DNA of 64,000 nucleotides from Caldifarciminota bacterium (lineage in GTDB: Bacteria; Hydrothermota; Tepidihabitantia; SM23-42), in contig CP070686.1 in assembly GCA_020353055.1 (NCBI GenBank), positions 574,965-638,964 on the forward strand. Reading direction: 5' to 3'. Position numbers and translations under genes: made by a program. This document shows, in pieces, positions 27,626 to 37,245 of the stretch. Every line of letters begins with the position of its first letter. Within the stretch, counting starts at the first letter, position 1. Under the pieces are notes generated by a model, which ran no database searches, was not told the origin of the DNA, and was given only the letters and a program-made list of their open reading frames with translations.

Positions 27626-28749
27626 AAAAAGTAATCATCCTTGGCTCGACCGGCTCTATCGGCCGCAACGCTGTCCAGGTCATCAGGAACCTCCCTCGGT
27701 ACAAAATCGTCGGTCTTGCTGCATACCGCAATCATCGGCTACTGGCTCAGCAGGCTGCGCTGGTCAAACCGCAAATCATTACACTCATAAATAAAGGCCA
27801 GCACAGAAACCTAAAGAGAAAACTCCACAGGGTGAAACTACTGAGCGGCGAGGATGGCATAGCCGAAATGATCGAAACTCTCGATGCAGACAAGATTATC
27901 TGTGCGCTCGCAAGCTCCACTGGTATCAGGGGTATTATGCGTGCGATTGAGAGAAGAATCGAGCTGTGCCTTGCAACAAAGGAAATACTGGTGAATTATG
28001 GAAGCCTGGTGATGAAAAAGGCAAGAAAATGCCGCGTCAGGATTATCCCCATTGACAGCGAACATTCCGCAATCTATCAGTGTCTGGAAGGTAGGGACAG
28101 AGATGGAGTAATGAATATTATCCTTACCGCTTCGGGTGGACCTTTCCTGAGAAAATCTCTCCGCAACGTCAGGAAGAAAGATGTGCTCAACCATCCTGTT
28201 TGGAAAATGGGTAAGAAGATTACCGTCGATTCGGCAACAATGATGAATAAGGGTCTTGAAGTCATAGAAGCATACCATCTCTTCGGTTTTCCGGCACACA
28301 TGATAAAGGTTGTGATCCATCCTGAAGCAATATGTCATTCACTCGTGCAATTCAAGGATGGAACAATGTTGGCTCAACTGTCGACACCAGATATGAGATT
28401 GCCAATTCAGTATGCGCTTACAGCACCGGACCGTATACCATCCACCACAACATATCTCGACATATCTCAACAAAAGACGCTGACTTTTGCAGCGCCAAAT
28501 CTAAAGAAATTCCCCTGTCTGGACCTTGCATACCGCGCACTTGACGCCGGAAAAACGATGCCGGCGGTGCTCAATACAGCGAATGAGGAAGCAGTCAGAT
28601 TATTCCTTGATGACAAGATAAAGTTCCAACACATTCCTAAAATAATCGAAAAGGTGGTCGCGCAGCATCAACCTCATGAAGGCAATCTCGATCATTACAT
28701 GCAGGCGACCATGTGGGCAAGAGAAAAGGTGAAAAGCATAGTATGTTAG
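27622..28749 (+). CDS. dxr: 1-deoxy-D-xylulose 5-phosphate reductoisomerase
   Basis: Converts DXP to MEP with NADPH. N-terminal ILGSTGSIGRNAVQVI, then LATKEILVNYG, PIDSEHSAIYQCLEG, TASGGPF, VDSATMMNKGLEVIEA and HPEAICHSLVQF. 375 residues, normal. It sits between ispD and rseP, a common bacterial order, overlapping both (4 bp and 7 bp). Confidence 0.97.
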   Translation: MKKVIILGSTGSIGRNAVQVIRNLPRYKIVGLAAYRNHRLLAQQAALVKPQIITLINKGQHRNLKRKLHRVKLLSGEDGIAEMIETLDADKIICALASSTGIRGIMRAIERRIELCLATKEILVNYGSLVMKKARKCRVRIIPIDSEHSAIYQCLEGRDRDGVMNIILTASGGPFLRKSLRNVRKKDVLNHPVWKMGKKITVDSATMMNKGLEVIEAYHLFGFPAHMIKVVIHPEAICHSLVQFKDGTMLAQLSTPDMRLPIQYALTAPDRIPSTTTYLDISQQKTLTFAAPNLKKFPCLDLAYRALDAGKTMPAVLNTANEEAVRLFLDDKIKFQHIPKIIEKVVAQHQPHEGNLDHYMQATMWAREKVKSIVC

Positions 28750-30062
28750 TGACTATACTCGCATTTCTCTTCATTCTGGCATTTTCCGTAACGATACACG
28801 AATTCGGGCACTTCCTGATCGCTAAACTCTTCAAGATACCGGTAGAAAAATTCTCTATCGGGTACGGACCCCCGTTGATTCGAAAAAAAATCGGTGAAAC
28901 TGATTTTCGCATCGCATATTTTCCTCTTGGTGGCTATGTCAAGATTGCTGGCGAGGATGAAGGCGAGATTACACAGAAGAACACCGAACACACTGAAAAG
29001 AAAAGCAGAGAAGCTACTGAAGAAATCAGGGATGTACCGGGTTTTTATGATGCGCCCATATACAAACGTGTTCTGATTGTACTCAGCGGACCGCTCTTCA
29101 ATATCGTTTCAGCGGTCTTTGTATTTATTGCAGTAATAGGCATATACGGTATGTTGATAAACCCGTATATGAGAATCGAAGTAGAACCTGACACTGCAGC
29201 TGATTATGCTGGTTTAATTACACGTGACTCGATCGTCAGCATTTCCGGACTCATGGTCAATGATTGGGACGAAGCGTCCGAGATACTCGCAGCGCGTGAA
29301 GGCAAGACAATATCCATCGGCCTGATGCGCGATAGGACATATTTGGAAAAGGAAATGTTGATAAAACTGGACTCTCTGGGAATCGTACCACTCGTCCCGC
29401 CCATACTTGGTTCTCTCAAACTTGACGGACCGGCCCAGAAGGCGGGTATGAAAACGGGTATCCGTATCTTGCAGATTGACGATGTGAAAATAGATTCATG
29501 GAACCAGATGATAGAAATAGTGCGAGAATCAAGGAATATACCTCTACGATTCGTCTGGGAGGAACGTGGTGAAATTAAGGAAGCCGAGATCACGCCGGTA
29601 CCATTCTACGACCCGCTGAGTGAAGATACGATCGGACAGATCGGAGCCGTGATGCCCCTGGAGCGCAGGCACTTACCCCTGACAGACGTTGTATCGCTAT
29701 CAGTACAGCGAAGCGGCGAGGTTCTATGGTTAACTCTGAAGACTCTATACCAGTTGATCGTAGGTCGAATATCACGCCGTTCAATAGGAGGCCCTATAGC
29801 GATCGCCCAGCTAAGCGGCGAGTCCGCACGATGGGGTTTTGAGAACTTGCTCGGATTGTTAGCGATCATATCGATTAATCTGGGACTCATCAACCTCTTT
29901 CCGATTCCTGCACTGGACGGCGGTCATGTGGTGATATCGATGATCGAGGCAACGAGGAAAAAGAGATTTTCGCATCGTACGCGTTTGATTATTCAACAGG
30001 TCGGGTATGCGATCATCCTGCTCCTCGTCATTTTCATCACGTTCAATGACATCACCAGATGA
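28743..30062 (+). CDS. rseP: RIP-type zinc metalloprotease RseP
   Basis: An intramembrane protease of 439 residues. HEFGH is in the first helix near residue 19, two PDZ-like regions lie in the middle (VEPDTAADYAGLITRDSIVSI, DGPAQKAGMKTGIRILQID) and the second zinc motif is in IPALDGGHVV. The start is ATG 28743, overlapping the dxr stop. A polar insert around residues 72-98 (EGEITQKNTEHTEKK) has a low-complexity DNA sequence. Likely substrates are anti-sigma factors or signal peptides. Confidence 0.94.
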   Translation: MLVTILAFLFILAFSVTIHEFGHFLIAKLFKIPVEKFSIGYGPPLIRKKIGETDFRIAYFPLGGYVKIAGEDEGEITQKNTEHTEKKSREATEEIRDVPGFYDAPIYKRVLIVLSGPLFNIVSAVFVFIAVIGIYGMLINPYMRIEVEPDTAADYAGLITRDSIVSISGLMVNDWDEASEILAAREGKTISIGLMRDRTYLEKEMLIKLDSLGIVPLVPPILGSLKLDGPAQKAGMKTGIRILQIDDVKIDSWNQMIEIVRESRNIPLRFVWEERGEIKEAEITPVPFYDPLSEDTIGQIGAVMPLERRHLPLTDVVSLSVQRSGEVLWLTLKTLYQLIVGRISRRSIGGPIAIAQLSGESARWGFENLLGLLAIISINLGLINLFPIPALDGGHVVISMIEATRKKRFSHRTRLIIQQVGYAIILLLVIFITFNDITR

Positions 30063-30207
30063 TTTACATCATCTTGAGATTCAGGCGGATCTGTGCGGAT
30101 TCAGACGGACATTCAAATCCGTTCCGTACCATTCCCATCCATTTCCCTCTCTCTCGCTCCTTTTCAATCCATTATCATCTTTCTACATCTAATAAATCAT
30201 TCGATTT

Positions 30208-31512
30208 ATGAAGATTCTTTTCTACAATCCGGCACCCAGTCAGAGCCGTTATACACCTTTTGAAGCGCTACGCGGAAGCCCGTTCTTCAGAAGACCCAAC
30301 TATGACGCAATGCGTATGGCTTACCTTGCACGGAAACATGATTTCGTATACATCGATGAGCAGATCGAAGCAATACCACATATATCGCCTGATATTGTAA
30401 TCGTACACATACCGCTTAATCTTGGCCGCCACGCCGAGAATCTCATTGCCTCTAAATGGGGCGATGAAATACCCACCGTCTGCTATGGTTCATATCCAAC
30501 GCTATTCGCCGCCGATACCAGGAAATACTGCACAACGACCGTGGTGGGTGATATCTGCACCGTGTGGAAGGATATAGTCCTTGATTTCACGAACAAGAAG
30601 CTGAACAAGGTCTACACATCAGATAGAACCAAGCACTTTGATATCGACCGACAGCTGGAGATGAAATTCGGGTTTACTCCCTTCTTCTCCCAGATCAGGA
30701 CATCTTTTGGATGTCGTTGCGAGGAAGAGCACAGGGATTATTGCTACGAGAATGTTTTACACAAAAGTGTAACTCGGTGGAGTATCAGCAAGGCAACCGA
30801 GGCAGTCGCCCAGGTCAAACGAAAGGCGGTATTTGTGCTGGACGACGATTTCCTATGTGACCTCGATTATGGCATGAGACTCCTGGAAAAGTGCTGGCGT
30901 TTCAAGAAAATGTGGATATTCCAAACAACGAGTAACATATTCAAGAACCCGGGCATATTTCATCGATTACGCGATGACGGCGTACGTATTATCTATCTGA
31001 AGGAAGACTGGCTCGGACGAGACCTGATCGAAAACATCGATAATGAAACATATCTAAAGGAAAAAGAATACCAGATAGGCATGATTCACAACTGCCGTAT
31101 CACGGCCGGTTGTAAGATCAGATTGGGTTATGAAGGGGAAGACAGCAAATTCTACCAGAAATTGCTGAAGTTCCTCTTGAAACTGAAGGTCGACGTGATC
31201 GAACTCGCGGTACAGACGCCGCTACCCAAAACAAGGACCTACGAACGATACATGAAAAAAGGACAAATTGTCCAGGATTTTTCACTCTACGACCAATGGA
31301 TGCCAGTCGTTAACACTCCTGGAATGGCTCCTCAGGCTCTTTATTCAACTATGGAATGGCTACGGGATCGCTTTTACTCGTGGGATTCAATAATGCTGCG
31401 CAATATTATTGTATCACCGAGACTGGGTTTCTATAATACAGTATTCTTTTACTTGATACCGAATCTATCATACCGCAGCAATTTTCTCGAGAAAGTAGGA
31501 TACCCACCGTAG
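30208..31512 (+). CDS. B12-binding/radical-SAM-like protein with a degenerate cluster motif
   Basis: A 434-residue protein with the overall plan of cobalamin-binding radical SAM enzymes: an N-terminal Rossmann-like part (KILFYNPAPS; ISPDIVIVHIP; IPTVCYGSYPT) and a TIM-barrel-like part with AVFVLDDDFLCD. The cluster region is IRTSFGCRCEEEHRDYC, that is C-x-C-x7-C rather than CxxxCxxC. It may bind the Fe-S cluster differently or have lost radical chemistry. The C-terminal LPKTRTYERY...YDQW is typical of this superfamily. No neighbour suggests a substrate. A 145-bp gap before it is pyrimidine-rich. Confidence 0.65.
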   Translation: MKILFYNPAPSQSRYTPFEALRGSPFFRRPNYDAMRMAYLARKHDFVYIDEQIEAIPHISPDIVIVHIPLNLGRHAENLIASKWGDEIPTVCYGSYPTLFAADTRKYCTTTVVGDICTVWKDIVLDFTNKKLNKVYTSDRTKHFDIDRQLEMKFGFTPFFSQIRTSFGCRCEEEHRDYCYENVLHKSVTRWSISKATEAVAQVKRKAVFVLDDDFLCDLDYGMRLLEKCWRFKKMWIFQTTSNIFKNPGIFHRLRDDGVRIIYLKEDWLGRDLIENIDNETYLKEKEYQIGMIHNCRITAGCKIRLGYEGEDSKFYQKLLKFLLKLKVDVIELAVQTPLPKTRTYERYMKKGQIVQDFSLYDQWMPVVNTPGMAPQALYSTMEWLRDRFYSWDSIMLRNIIVSPRLGFYNTVFFYLIPNLSYRSNFLEKVGYPP

Positions 31513-31532
31513 TAGTAGTAAGCAGGTCAAGT

Positions 31533-32216
31533 TTACCGTAATCCCAAGCATTTATGGATCTGCGGGATTACCCTCACATCGTCAATGATCTGCAGTGCTG
31601 CTTTCTGCAACTCGAGCAGCCGGGTTATACGCTCGCCAGAAGCCGGTTGGATGACAAGCGGTATATCCTTCCGCACGCGAGCGATAATTCTGCACACGGT
31701 AGATAGTTCCTCCAACTGAATGTCATTAGTTATCACAACCTTCACAAAAACATCCTTCTTTACGGCATGAACGAGCGAACGTTCATGCTCAGTCCACAAA
31801 GGACATTGGCCAGTGGCACTGGGTACTTTGAAATCAAGCGATACTGTGTCAAAAAACCCGACGACTTCCTCAAGGTTTTCAGGCAGTGAGCCGTTGGTTT
31901 CTAGATACAATGATTTCTTCGATTCGGTCAATCGATGACATAGACCTTTCAGAAAATCCACCTGCAGCAATGGCTCGCCACCGGTAATTGCGACAGATCT
32001 ATCTGCTATCTTGTCGAGCAGAAAGTCAATTGTAACAGGGTTTGCATACATAACCCCATTATATAACAGGTGGCCTTTCGGGGACCTCGCATCTTTAGTA
32101 TCGCAGTAAGCGCATGAAAGATTACATCCGTAAAATCTTACGAATGTCATCCGCTGCCCCACTTTCAAACCTTCGCCTTGCAGCGATGAAAAAATTTCTC
32201 TAACAAAACCTTTCAT
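31533..32216 (-). CDS. queE: 7-carboxy-7-deazaguanine synthase
   Basis: A radical SAM enzyme of the queuosine/preQ0 pathway (CPH4 to CDG). EIFSSLQGEGLKVGQ opens the protein, the cluster motif is CNLSCAYC, then TGGEPLLQ and YLETNGSLP. 227 residues. queC, queD and queF are absent here; DUF366 lies 49 bp upstream. A palindrome GACCCGGGTC (32241-32250) sits between them. Confidence 0.93.
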   Translation of the reverse strand: MKGFVREIFSSLQGEGLKVGQRMTFVRFYGCNLSCAYCDTKDARSPKGHLLYNGVMYANPVTIDFLLDKIADRSVAITGGEPLLQVDFLKGLCHRLTESKKSLYLETNGSLPENLEEVVGFFDTVSLDFKVPSATGQCPLWTEHERSLVHAVKKDVFVKVVITNDIQLEELSTVCRIIARVRKDIPLVIQPASGERITRLLELQKAALQIIDDVRVIPQIHKCLGLR

Positions 32217-32265
32217 TAAGAAAACATTATGTGATTATTAGACCCGGGTCATTGGGTAAATTTAC

Positions 32266-32823
32266 TCACTCTACCCATTTAACCTTGCATCTTGTTTTGT
32301 ATATTTTATCTACCTCTTCAACGTATTTTCGAACGACTCTATCAGCAAATGTGAGAGGTTCGATACTGTAATCTGCAAGACCTTTTGTTTTCACGGGTGT
32401 GTTCAGCGAAGACACATTAATGCCAAAGTGTATGACGGAAGAAACGGGCGTAACGGTAGCAACAGAAATCGAAAGTTTCGAATCTCCGTCGAACAGATCA
32501 GTATGAGATCGGCTCACGACACGATCACCAAGTTGCTCGTTCAGTAAATCCTTGACAATGTTAACGAGCAGCAACTGTCTAAGCACGCCTTTTTCAAGGT
32601 CGGTATCGTGATGCTCAACGATGAAGTGAAGCATGTTATCCGAGTATATCCTGTTCTCCGCCTTGAGATCCTCGATATCAACCATTTCGGTTTGCTTTAC
32701 GTCACATGGCCCGCCAAAGGCAACGATGGAGTCACCTATAACGCCGAACAGGAGATAGGCAAAATTGCTCCTGAGCTGCTCTCCTGTGTACGCGAGTCTG
32801 TCTTTTGCCACGTGATATTTCAT
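32266..32823 (-). CDS. DUF366 family protein
   Basis: A 185-residue protein that fits DUF366: LAYTGEQLRSNFAY, AFGGPCDVKQTEMVDIEDLK, MLHFIVEHHD and a central RSHTDLFDGDSKLSISVAT. The family is conserved in archaea and deep-branching bacteria and is uncharacterised. The many conserved His/Asp/Cys positions hint at an enzyme. It overlaps the TPR gene by 4 bp and precedes queE. Confidence 0.8.
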   Translation of the reverse strand: MKYHVAKDRLAYTGEQLRSNFAYLLFGVIGDSIVAFGGPCDVKQTEMVDIEDLKAENRIYSDNMLHFIVEHHDTDLEKGVLRQLLLVNIVKDLLNEQLGDRVVSRSHTDLFDGDSKLSISVATVTPVSSVIHFGINVSSLNTPVKTKGLADYSIEPLTFADRVVRKYVEEVDKIYKTRCKVKWVE

Positions 32824-33077
32824 TCTTCAATCAATTTGTCCAAATGTTCTTGAGCAGACCTGTTATCAGGGTCCAATTTAAGAACGAGCCGAAAGGCATC
32901 GCGAGCATCACCAGTCTCATTGAGCGCTTCAAAGGCAATACCCAGGTTATAGTAGAGCTTTGGATCGGTTTTCTGTATCTTCTCCGCCCTACGGAGAACT
33001 TTGATCGCTTCGTCATATCGTTGGCTTAGAATATAGAATCCGCCTAACTCGACCAGGTCACTGTAATCGTCGTTCAT
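32820..33077 (-). CDS. Small TPR protein
   Basis: An 85-residue protein with two TPR motifs (GGFYILSQRYDEAIKVLRRA and LYYNLGIAFEALNETGDARDAF). It overlaps trkA and DUF366 by 4 bp on each side. A scaffold protein; the partner is unknown. Confidence 0.85.
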   Translation of the reverse strand: MNDDYSDLVELGGFYILSQRYDEAIKVLRRAEKIQKTDPKLYYNLGIAFEALNETGDARDAFRLVLKLDPDNRSAQEHLDKLIEE

Positions 33078-33760
33078 AGTTTCCTGATTTTGTCAATATC
33101 CTCATTACGTCCGAGCAAGATGAATACATCACCCGAGATGATTTCATCAGACCCGCCGGGGCCAACAATGAATTCCTCTTTGAAGTCTGTCGAACCATCG
33201 GGCTTGGAATATGGAATTTTCCTCTTGATGCCGACCACGCTCACCTTATATTTATCGCGCAGATTGAGTTCGGACAGCGTCTTGTTGGCAAACTTTTTTG
33301 GCACAACCATCTCAACGATACCGTAGGTCTCCGATACCTCAATGAAATCAAATATCTTTGGGCTAGCAAGACTCTGTGCCAACCGATCGGCCATCTCCCT
33401 TTCCGGAATCGTTATCCGATCGGCGCCAACCTTCTTGAGGATTTTTGAATGTAAATCACCTTTTGCCTTAACAATGACTTGTTTGACTCCAAGTTCTTTC
33501 AATGTCAGTGTGATCATGATGCTGTCCTCAACAGTGTCACCCATGCTCACGATTGCAGTATCGAAATCCTGCACACCCAGCTCACGCAGGGATTTTTCAT
33601 CGGTAGCATCAAGAACCACCGCCTGCGAAACCACACCTTCCATCTCTTTCACCTGTGCTTCGTCCTTGTCTATCGCCAGGACATCGAAATTCATCTCGCT
33701 CAATGCTCGTGCAATACTGGACCCAAACCGTCCCAGACCAATAACTACGAATTGTCTCAT
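33074..33760 (-). CDS. TrkA/KtrA-type potassium regulatory protein
   Basis: A 228-residue RCK protein: RCK_N with the NAD/ATP-binding GLGRFGSS and DKDEAQV...DATDEKSL, then a TrkA_C domain (residues ~135-228). It would gate a Trk/Ktr channel, but no channel subunit is encoded here. RCK_C domains of KtrA-type proteins are known c-di-AMP receptors, relevant because the window encodes CdaA and PgpH. A GAGGAGG site precedes the ATG, just after the aconitase-like small subunit. Confidence 0.9.
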   Translation of the reverse strand: MRQFVVIGLGRFGSSIARALSEMNFDVLAIDKDEAQVKEMEGVVSQAVVLDATDEKSLRELGVQDFDTAIVSMGDTVEDSIMITLTLKELGVKQVIVKAKGDLHSKILKKVGADRITIPEREMADRLAQSLASPKIFDFIEVSETYGIVEMVVPKKFANKTLSELNLRDKYKVSVVGIKRKIPYSKPDGSTDFKEEFIVGPGGSDEIISGDVFILLGRNEDIDKIRKL

Positions 33761-34279
33761 TCATCCTCCTCGTATCTTGCCTCTACCGAGTTTCTTCCGC
33801 AGGTGGGCGATCAAACCGCCATCACCTAATATATCCAGCACAAACGCCGGCAGTTTCGAAGCTTGAACCGTTTCACCTGTTCCACAATTCTTTATCGAGC
33901 CTTTCTCCAAATCGACCTCGATTTCATCCCCGTGCGTGACCATGCTTGCCGTACCGGGTGCAACCAGTACCGGGAGGCCGAGGTTAATGGCGTTACGGTA
34001 GAAAATACGGGCGAAGGAATCGGCAACGACTGCGCGGATGCCGAAGTATTTCAGACACGTGGCTGCTTGCTCACGTGAAGATCCGCAACCGAAATTCTTA
34101 CCGGCAACTATGATGTCGCCGCTCTTTGCTTCTTTCAAGAAATCCGGGTATACTGCTTCGAAGCAATGTTTTGCCATCTCTTCTCGGTCGGTGGTGATGG
34201 AGAGATATTTACCTGGATAGATTACGTCGGTGTTGATATCATCACCAAATCTATAGATTCTACCCCTTATCGGTTCCAT
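33761..34279 (-). CDS. Aconitase-superfamily small subunit (LeuD-like), copy 1
   Basis: A 172-residue swivel-domain subunit: [21 protein letters not shown], then [14 protein letters not shown] and [13 protein letters not shown]. Family members serve isopropylmalate, homoaconitate, aconitate or dimethylmalate hydro-lyases. The residues after GKYL (SITT) line the specificity loop but do not let me fix the substrate. It pairs with the large subunit 8 bp upstream. Confidence 0.9.
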   Translation of the reverse strand: MEPIRGRIYRFGDDINTDVIYPGKYLSITTDREEMAKHCFEAVYPDFLKEAKSGDIIVAGKNFGCGSSREQAATCLKYFGIRAVVADSFARIFYRNAINLGLPVLVAPGTASMVTHGDEIEVDLEKGSIKNCGTGETVQASKLPAFVLDILGDGGLIAHLRKKLGRGKIRGG

Positions 34280-34287
34280 TTGATTCC

Positions 34288-35541
34288 CTATTTATGATTG
34301 CTATCCGGTACGGTTATTACACCCGATACCGCTGAAAAAGCAACGGTAGCCGGAGAAGCCAGGTATACGAAGGATTCGGAACTTCCCATTCTACCCCTAA
34401 AATTGCGGTTAGTCGTGGATATGCATACTTCACCAGGAGCCATCAATCCCTGGTGCGCACCCAGACACGGTCCACAACCCGGATTCAGGACGAGCCCTCC
34501 TGCCTTGACGAAAGTTTCGAGATAGCCTCTTTTCATGGCCTCAAGGTAGACATTTCTGGAGGCCGGAACCACCAAAAGCCGTACGCTCGAAGCGACTTTC
34601 TTACCGTCGAGTATCCCGGCGGCAACTGCCAGGTCTTCGAGACGACCGTTAGTACACGAACCGATGAGCGCCTGGTCGATCCTGGTGCCGGCGACTTCGA
34701 TGACCGGTTTCACATTGTCAACGGTATGGGGACAGGAGACCGTGCTTGCCAGAGAGGAAACATCAACCTTCATCTCGTGAACATACTCGGCATCGGCATC
34801 GGGGACGAGCGGATTGAACTTGCGATCCGTACGTTCCTTAACATAATCGACGGTTTTCTTATCGGGAACGATAAATGCTACCTTGGCACCCATTTCCATT
34901 GAGAGATTGGTCAAAACCATTCTAGATGCGACACTCATGCTACTTATAGTATCCCCGGAAAATTCCACCGCACGGTAATCAGCACCAGTTGCGCCTATTT
35001 TGCCGATGATATGCAGAATTAGATCCTTGGCCGATATGTACTCACGGAATTCACCCGTCACAACTATTCTCATCGATTCCGGAACCATGAACCAGAGTTC
35101 ACCGGTTGCCCATACACCAGCCATTTCGGTTGCACCAATGCCCGTAGCAAAGGCACCAAAAGCACCGTGGGTTGTCGTGTGTGAATCAGTGCCGACCATG
35201 ACGTCGCCGGGTCTGCTGTGCCCGTTCTCGGGCAGTATCTGATGACAGATACCTTCCTTCAAGTCGTAGAAATACTTGATATTTTGCTCGGACACGAATT
35301 GCCGGATTCGCTGATGGGTTGCAGCCGTTTTTTCACTTTCGGCGGGAACACGATGGTCAAATAGAATCACGATACGATCTGGGTCCCATACTTTCTGCAC
35401 ACCTATTTCTTTGAAAGCTCGCAATACAACATCGGCATTTTCGTGAGACATAGCCACATCGATTTTTGCGGTGACTATTTCCCGCGGCTTAACCGACTTT
35501 CTACCTGCAGCGCGGGCAAGAATTTTCTCGGCAAGCGTCAT
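34288..35541 (-). CDS. Aconitase-superfamily large subunit (LeuC-like), copy 1
   Basis: A 417-residue 4Fe-4S hydro-lyase. Cluster cysteines are in GSCTNGR and [31 protein letters not shown] and DHRVPAE are typical. It follows the citryl-CoA-lyase-like gene with a 16-bp gap. Leucine synthesis is possible, but no leuA or leuB lies nearby, and the citrate-handling neighbours favour aconitase or a related reaction. Confidence 0.92.
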   Translation of the reverse strand: MTLAEKILARAAGRKSVKPREIVTAKIDVAMSHENADVVLRAFKEIGVQKVWDPDRIVILFDHRVPAESEKTAATHQRIRQFVSEQNIKYFYDLKEGICHQILPENGHSRPGDVMVGTDSHTTTHGAFGAFATGIGATEMAGVWATGELWFMVPESMRIVVTGEFREYISAKDLILHIIGKIGATGADYRAVEFSGDTISSMSVASRMVLTNLSMEMGAKVAFIVPDKKTVDYVKERTDRKFNPLVPDADAEYVHEMKVDVSSLASTVSCPHTVDNVKPVIEVAGTRIDQALIGSCTNGRLEDLAVAAGILDGKKVASSVRLLVVPASRNVYLEAMKRGYLETFVKAGGLVLNPGCGPCLGAHQGLMAPGEVCISTTNRNFRGRMGSSESFVYLASPATVAFSAVSGVITVPDSNHK

Positions 35542-35557
35542 GTTGTGTCACTCATTC

Positions 35558-36322
35558 TCATTTATCCGGAGGTCTCTCCCACGGACCGTCGTATTCAGTC
35601 TCCTGGGTACACATTCGTCTCATCGGTTTCTCTGATGTCATCTCTTCATAGACATGCGCGATCATACCGGCTACCCTGCCGATCAGAAAAAAGGCCTTAC
35701 CTAATCGCCAGTCAAAACCCATATCCGATATTATCGCTGCGATAGCACCATCGACGTTTATCGGCAGTGCCTTTTTGCTGGCGAATTCTCGCTCAATCGC
35801 AACGGATAGTTCTACATGTTCGCGGTTGAACCCCAAATCTCTAGCCAGGTCGAACAAACGCCGCGTTCGTGGATCCTTGGTGTGTATACGGTGTCCAAAT
35901 CCGGGCATACGTTTCCCTGAATCGCGTATCTGCTTCAGTAGTTCACGGGCAGTCATATCGTGCGACCACCCCTTCTCTTTACCTATCTTCACCCATTCCT
36001 GCAGAATGCGGGCTCCTTCCTCAATCGCACCCCCGTGCACATCACCAACCGCAAGTATCCCGGCTGCAACCGCGGTCGGTAAGGGAACCCCTGCCGATGC
36101 AACCAGCCTCGCTGCATGTGTAGTTGGAGGCGTAATGCCGTGATCGACCGAAGAAGTGATCAAGGCATCGATCATCTGCGCTTCCTTTTTGTCTGGCATT
36201 TTTCCGTTCAAGAGAAGAAAGAAGACCGAGGCAAACGGAACACTTCCGATCAGATCTTCCTGACGATAACCTCGCGTTACTATATGATTAGGTTCGATTT
36301 TTGAAATACCAGTCTTCCACAT
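35558..36322 (-). CDS. Citryl-CoA lyase-like protein (short citrate-synthase family)
   Basis: A 254-residue protein of the citrate synthase superfamily lacking most of the N-terminal large domain. The catalytic triad is visible: His96 in GDVHGGA, His144 in GFGHRIH and Asp191 in NVDGA. The length and the C-terminal GRVAGMIAHVYEEMTSEKPMRR match citryl-CoA lyase (Ccl), the homologue of the C-terminal part of ATP-citrate lyase. Ccl splits citryl-CoA into acetyl-CoA and oxaloacetate. An AGGAGG site precedes the start; it follows the SucC/SucD-like pair. Confidence 0.85.
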   Translation of the reverse strand: MWKTGISKIEPNHIVTRGYRQEDLIGSVPFASVFFLLLNGKMPDKKEAQMIDALITSSVDHGITPPTTHAARLVASAGVPLPTAVAAGILAVGDVHGGAIEEGARILQEWVKIGKEKGWSHDMTARELLKQIRDSGKRMPGFGHRIHTKDPRTRRLFDLARDLGFNREHVELSVAIEREFASKKALPINVDGAIAAIISDMGFDWRLGKAFFLIGRVAGMIAHVYEEMTSEKPMRRMCTQETEYDGPWERPPDK

Positions 36323-36356
36323 ACTTCCTCCTAGTCAGCCGCAAGACTATACAAAC

Positions 36357-37238
36357 TCATGATACATCACGGCCGAGGGTTTTCTTGACCAACCCAGGAA
36401 TCTCGCTCAGGGTTTGCGCGATGAGTGCGCCATACTTCTCCAAAGCGATAATCTTGCTGGCGGCCGTGCCCATCTTTCCTTCGATTATCGCACCTGCATG
36501 ACCCAGTCTCTTCCCTTGAGGCGCCGCTTTGCCAGTAATGTATGCAATAACTGGTTTCGACATTTCTTTGATATAGGGAGCGGCCAGCTCCTCATATACC
36601 CCACCTATTTCACCGGCCATTACGACCGCATCGGTCTCATCGTCATGCTCAAACAATCTAAGTACATCCTCAAAATTCGTACCCAGTATTGGGTCACCAC
36701 CCAAACCTACAGATGTTGATTCACCAAGCCCGGCGAGGTTAAGTGAATTTGCTACGTAGTATGTTACTGCACCGCTGCGGGCGACAGTACCGATCCGTCC
36801 CGGTTGAAAAGCGATCTTTGGCAACATACCGATCAGGGCTTTGCCAGGTGATATCACTCCCGGTGTATTTCCGCCGATGATCATGATACCCTTCTCTTGT
36901 GCTACACACCGTGCATATAGCATGTCGTGTACGGGTATTCGTTCAGTAATCACAATTATTGTCTTTATACCGGCATCGATGGCTTCAAGGATCGCATCCT
37001 TGGCGAAACGAGGAGGCACCCAGACACTCGACACAGTGGCATTGGGATGTTCAGCAAGACAGTCCATAACCGTATCGTATACCGGAATGCCCTCGACTTC
37101 CTGCCCTACCTTGCCCGGTGTTACACCACCGACTATCTTAGTGCCGTACTCGAGCATGAATTTAGTGTGTAACGCGGCATTAGTCCCGGTGACTCCCTGA
37201 ACAATGGTTTCGATGTTGTTATCAATTATGATCGCCAT
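36357..37238 (-). CDS. Acyl-CoA synthetase alpha subunit (SucD/CcsB-like)
   Basis: A 293-residue protein with a CoA-binding Rossmann N-terminus ([21 protein letters not shown]) and the phosphohistidine His247 in RLGHAGAII. The usual GPNCPGVI reads GGNTPGVI and SRSGTLTYE reads ARSGAVTYY, so the acyl site differs from classical succinyl-CoA synthetase. Candidate substrates are citrate (given the citryl-CoA-lyase-like neighbour) or succinate. The beta subunit lies 7 bp upstream. Confidence 0.88.
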   Translation of the reverse strand: MAIIIDNNIETIVQGVTGTNAALHTKFMLEYGTKIVGGVTPGKVGQEVEGIPVYDTVMDCLAEHPNATVSSVWVPPRFAKDAILEAIDAGIKTIIVITERIPVHDMLYARCVAQEKGIMIIGGNTPGVISPGKALIGMLPKIAFQPGRIGTVARSGAVTYYVANSLNLAGLGESTSVGLGGDPILGTNFEDVLRLFEHDDETDAVVMAGEIGGVYEELAAPYIKEMSKPVIAYITGKAAPQGKRLGHAGAIIEGKMGTAASKIIALEKYGALIAQTLSEIPGLVKKTLGRDVS

Positions 37239-37245
37239 CTACTAC

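Noticed and set aside
30063..30207. Pyrimidine-rich gap after rseP as a terminator
   Set aside because: The CT-rich run has no preceding stem and is not a T-tract.
32241..32250. Palindrome GACCCGGGTC between DUF366 and queE, and similar ATGACCTGGGTCAT at 15209-15222
   Set aside because: Short, GC-rich and without T-tract or second copy nearby; too little to call an operator or terminator.
34453..35242. Plus-strand open frames opposite the aconitase-like genes
   Set aside because: They are antisense shadows of strongly conserved minus-strand proteins and show no recognisable domains.
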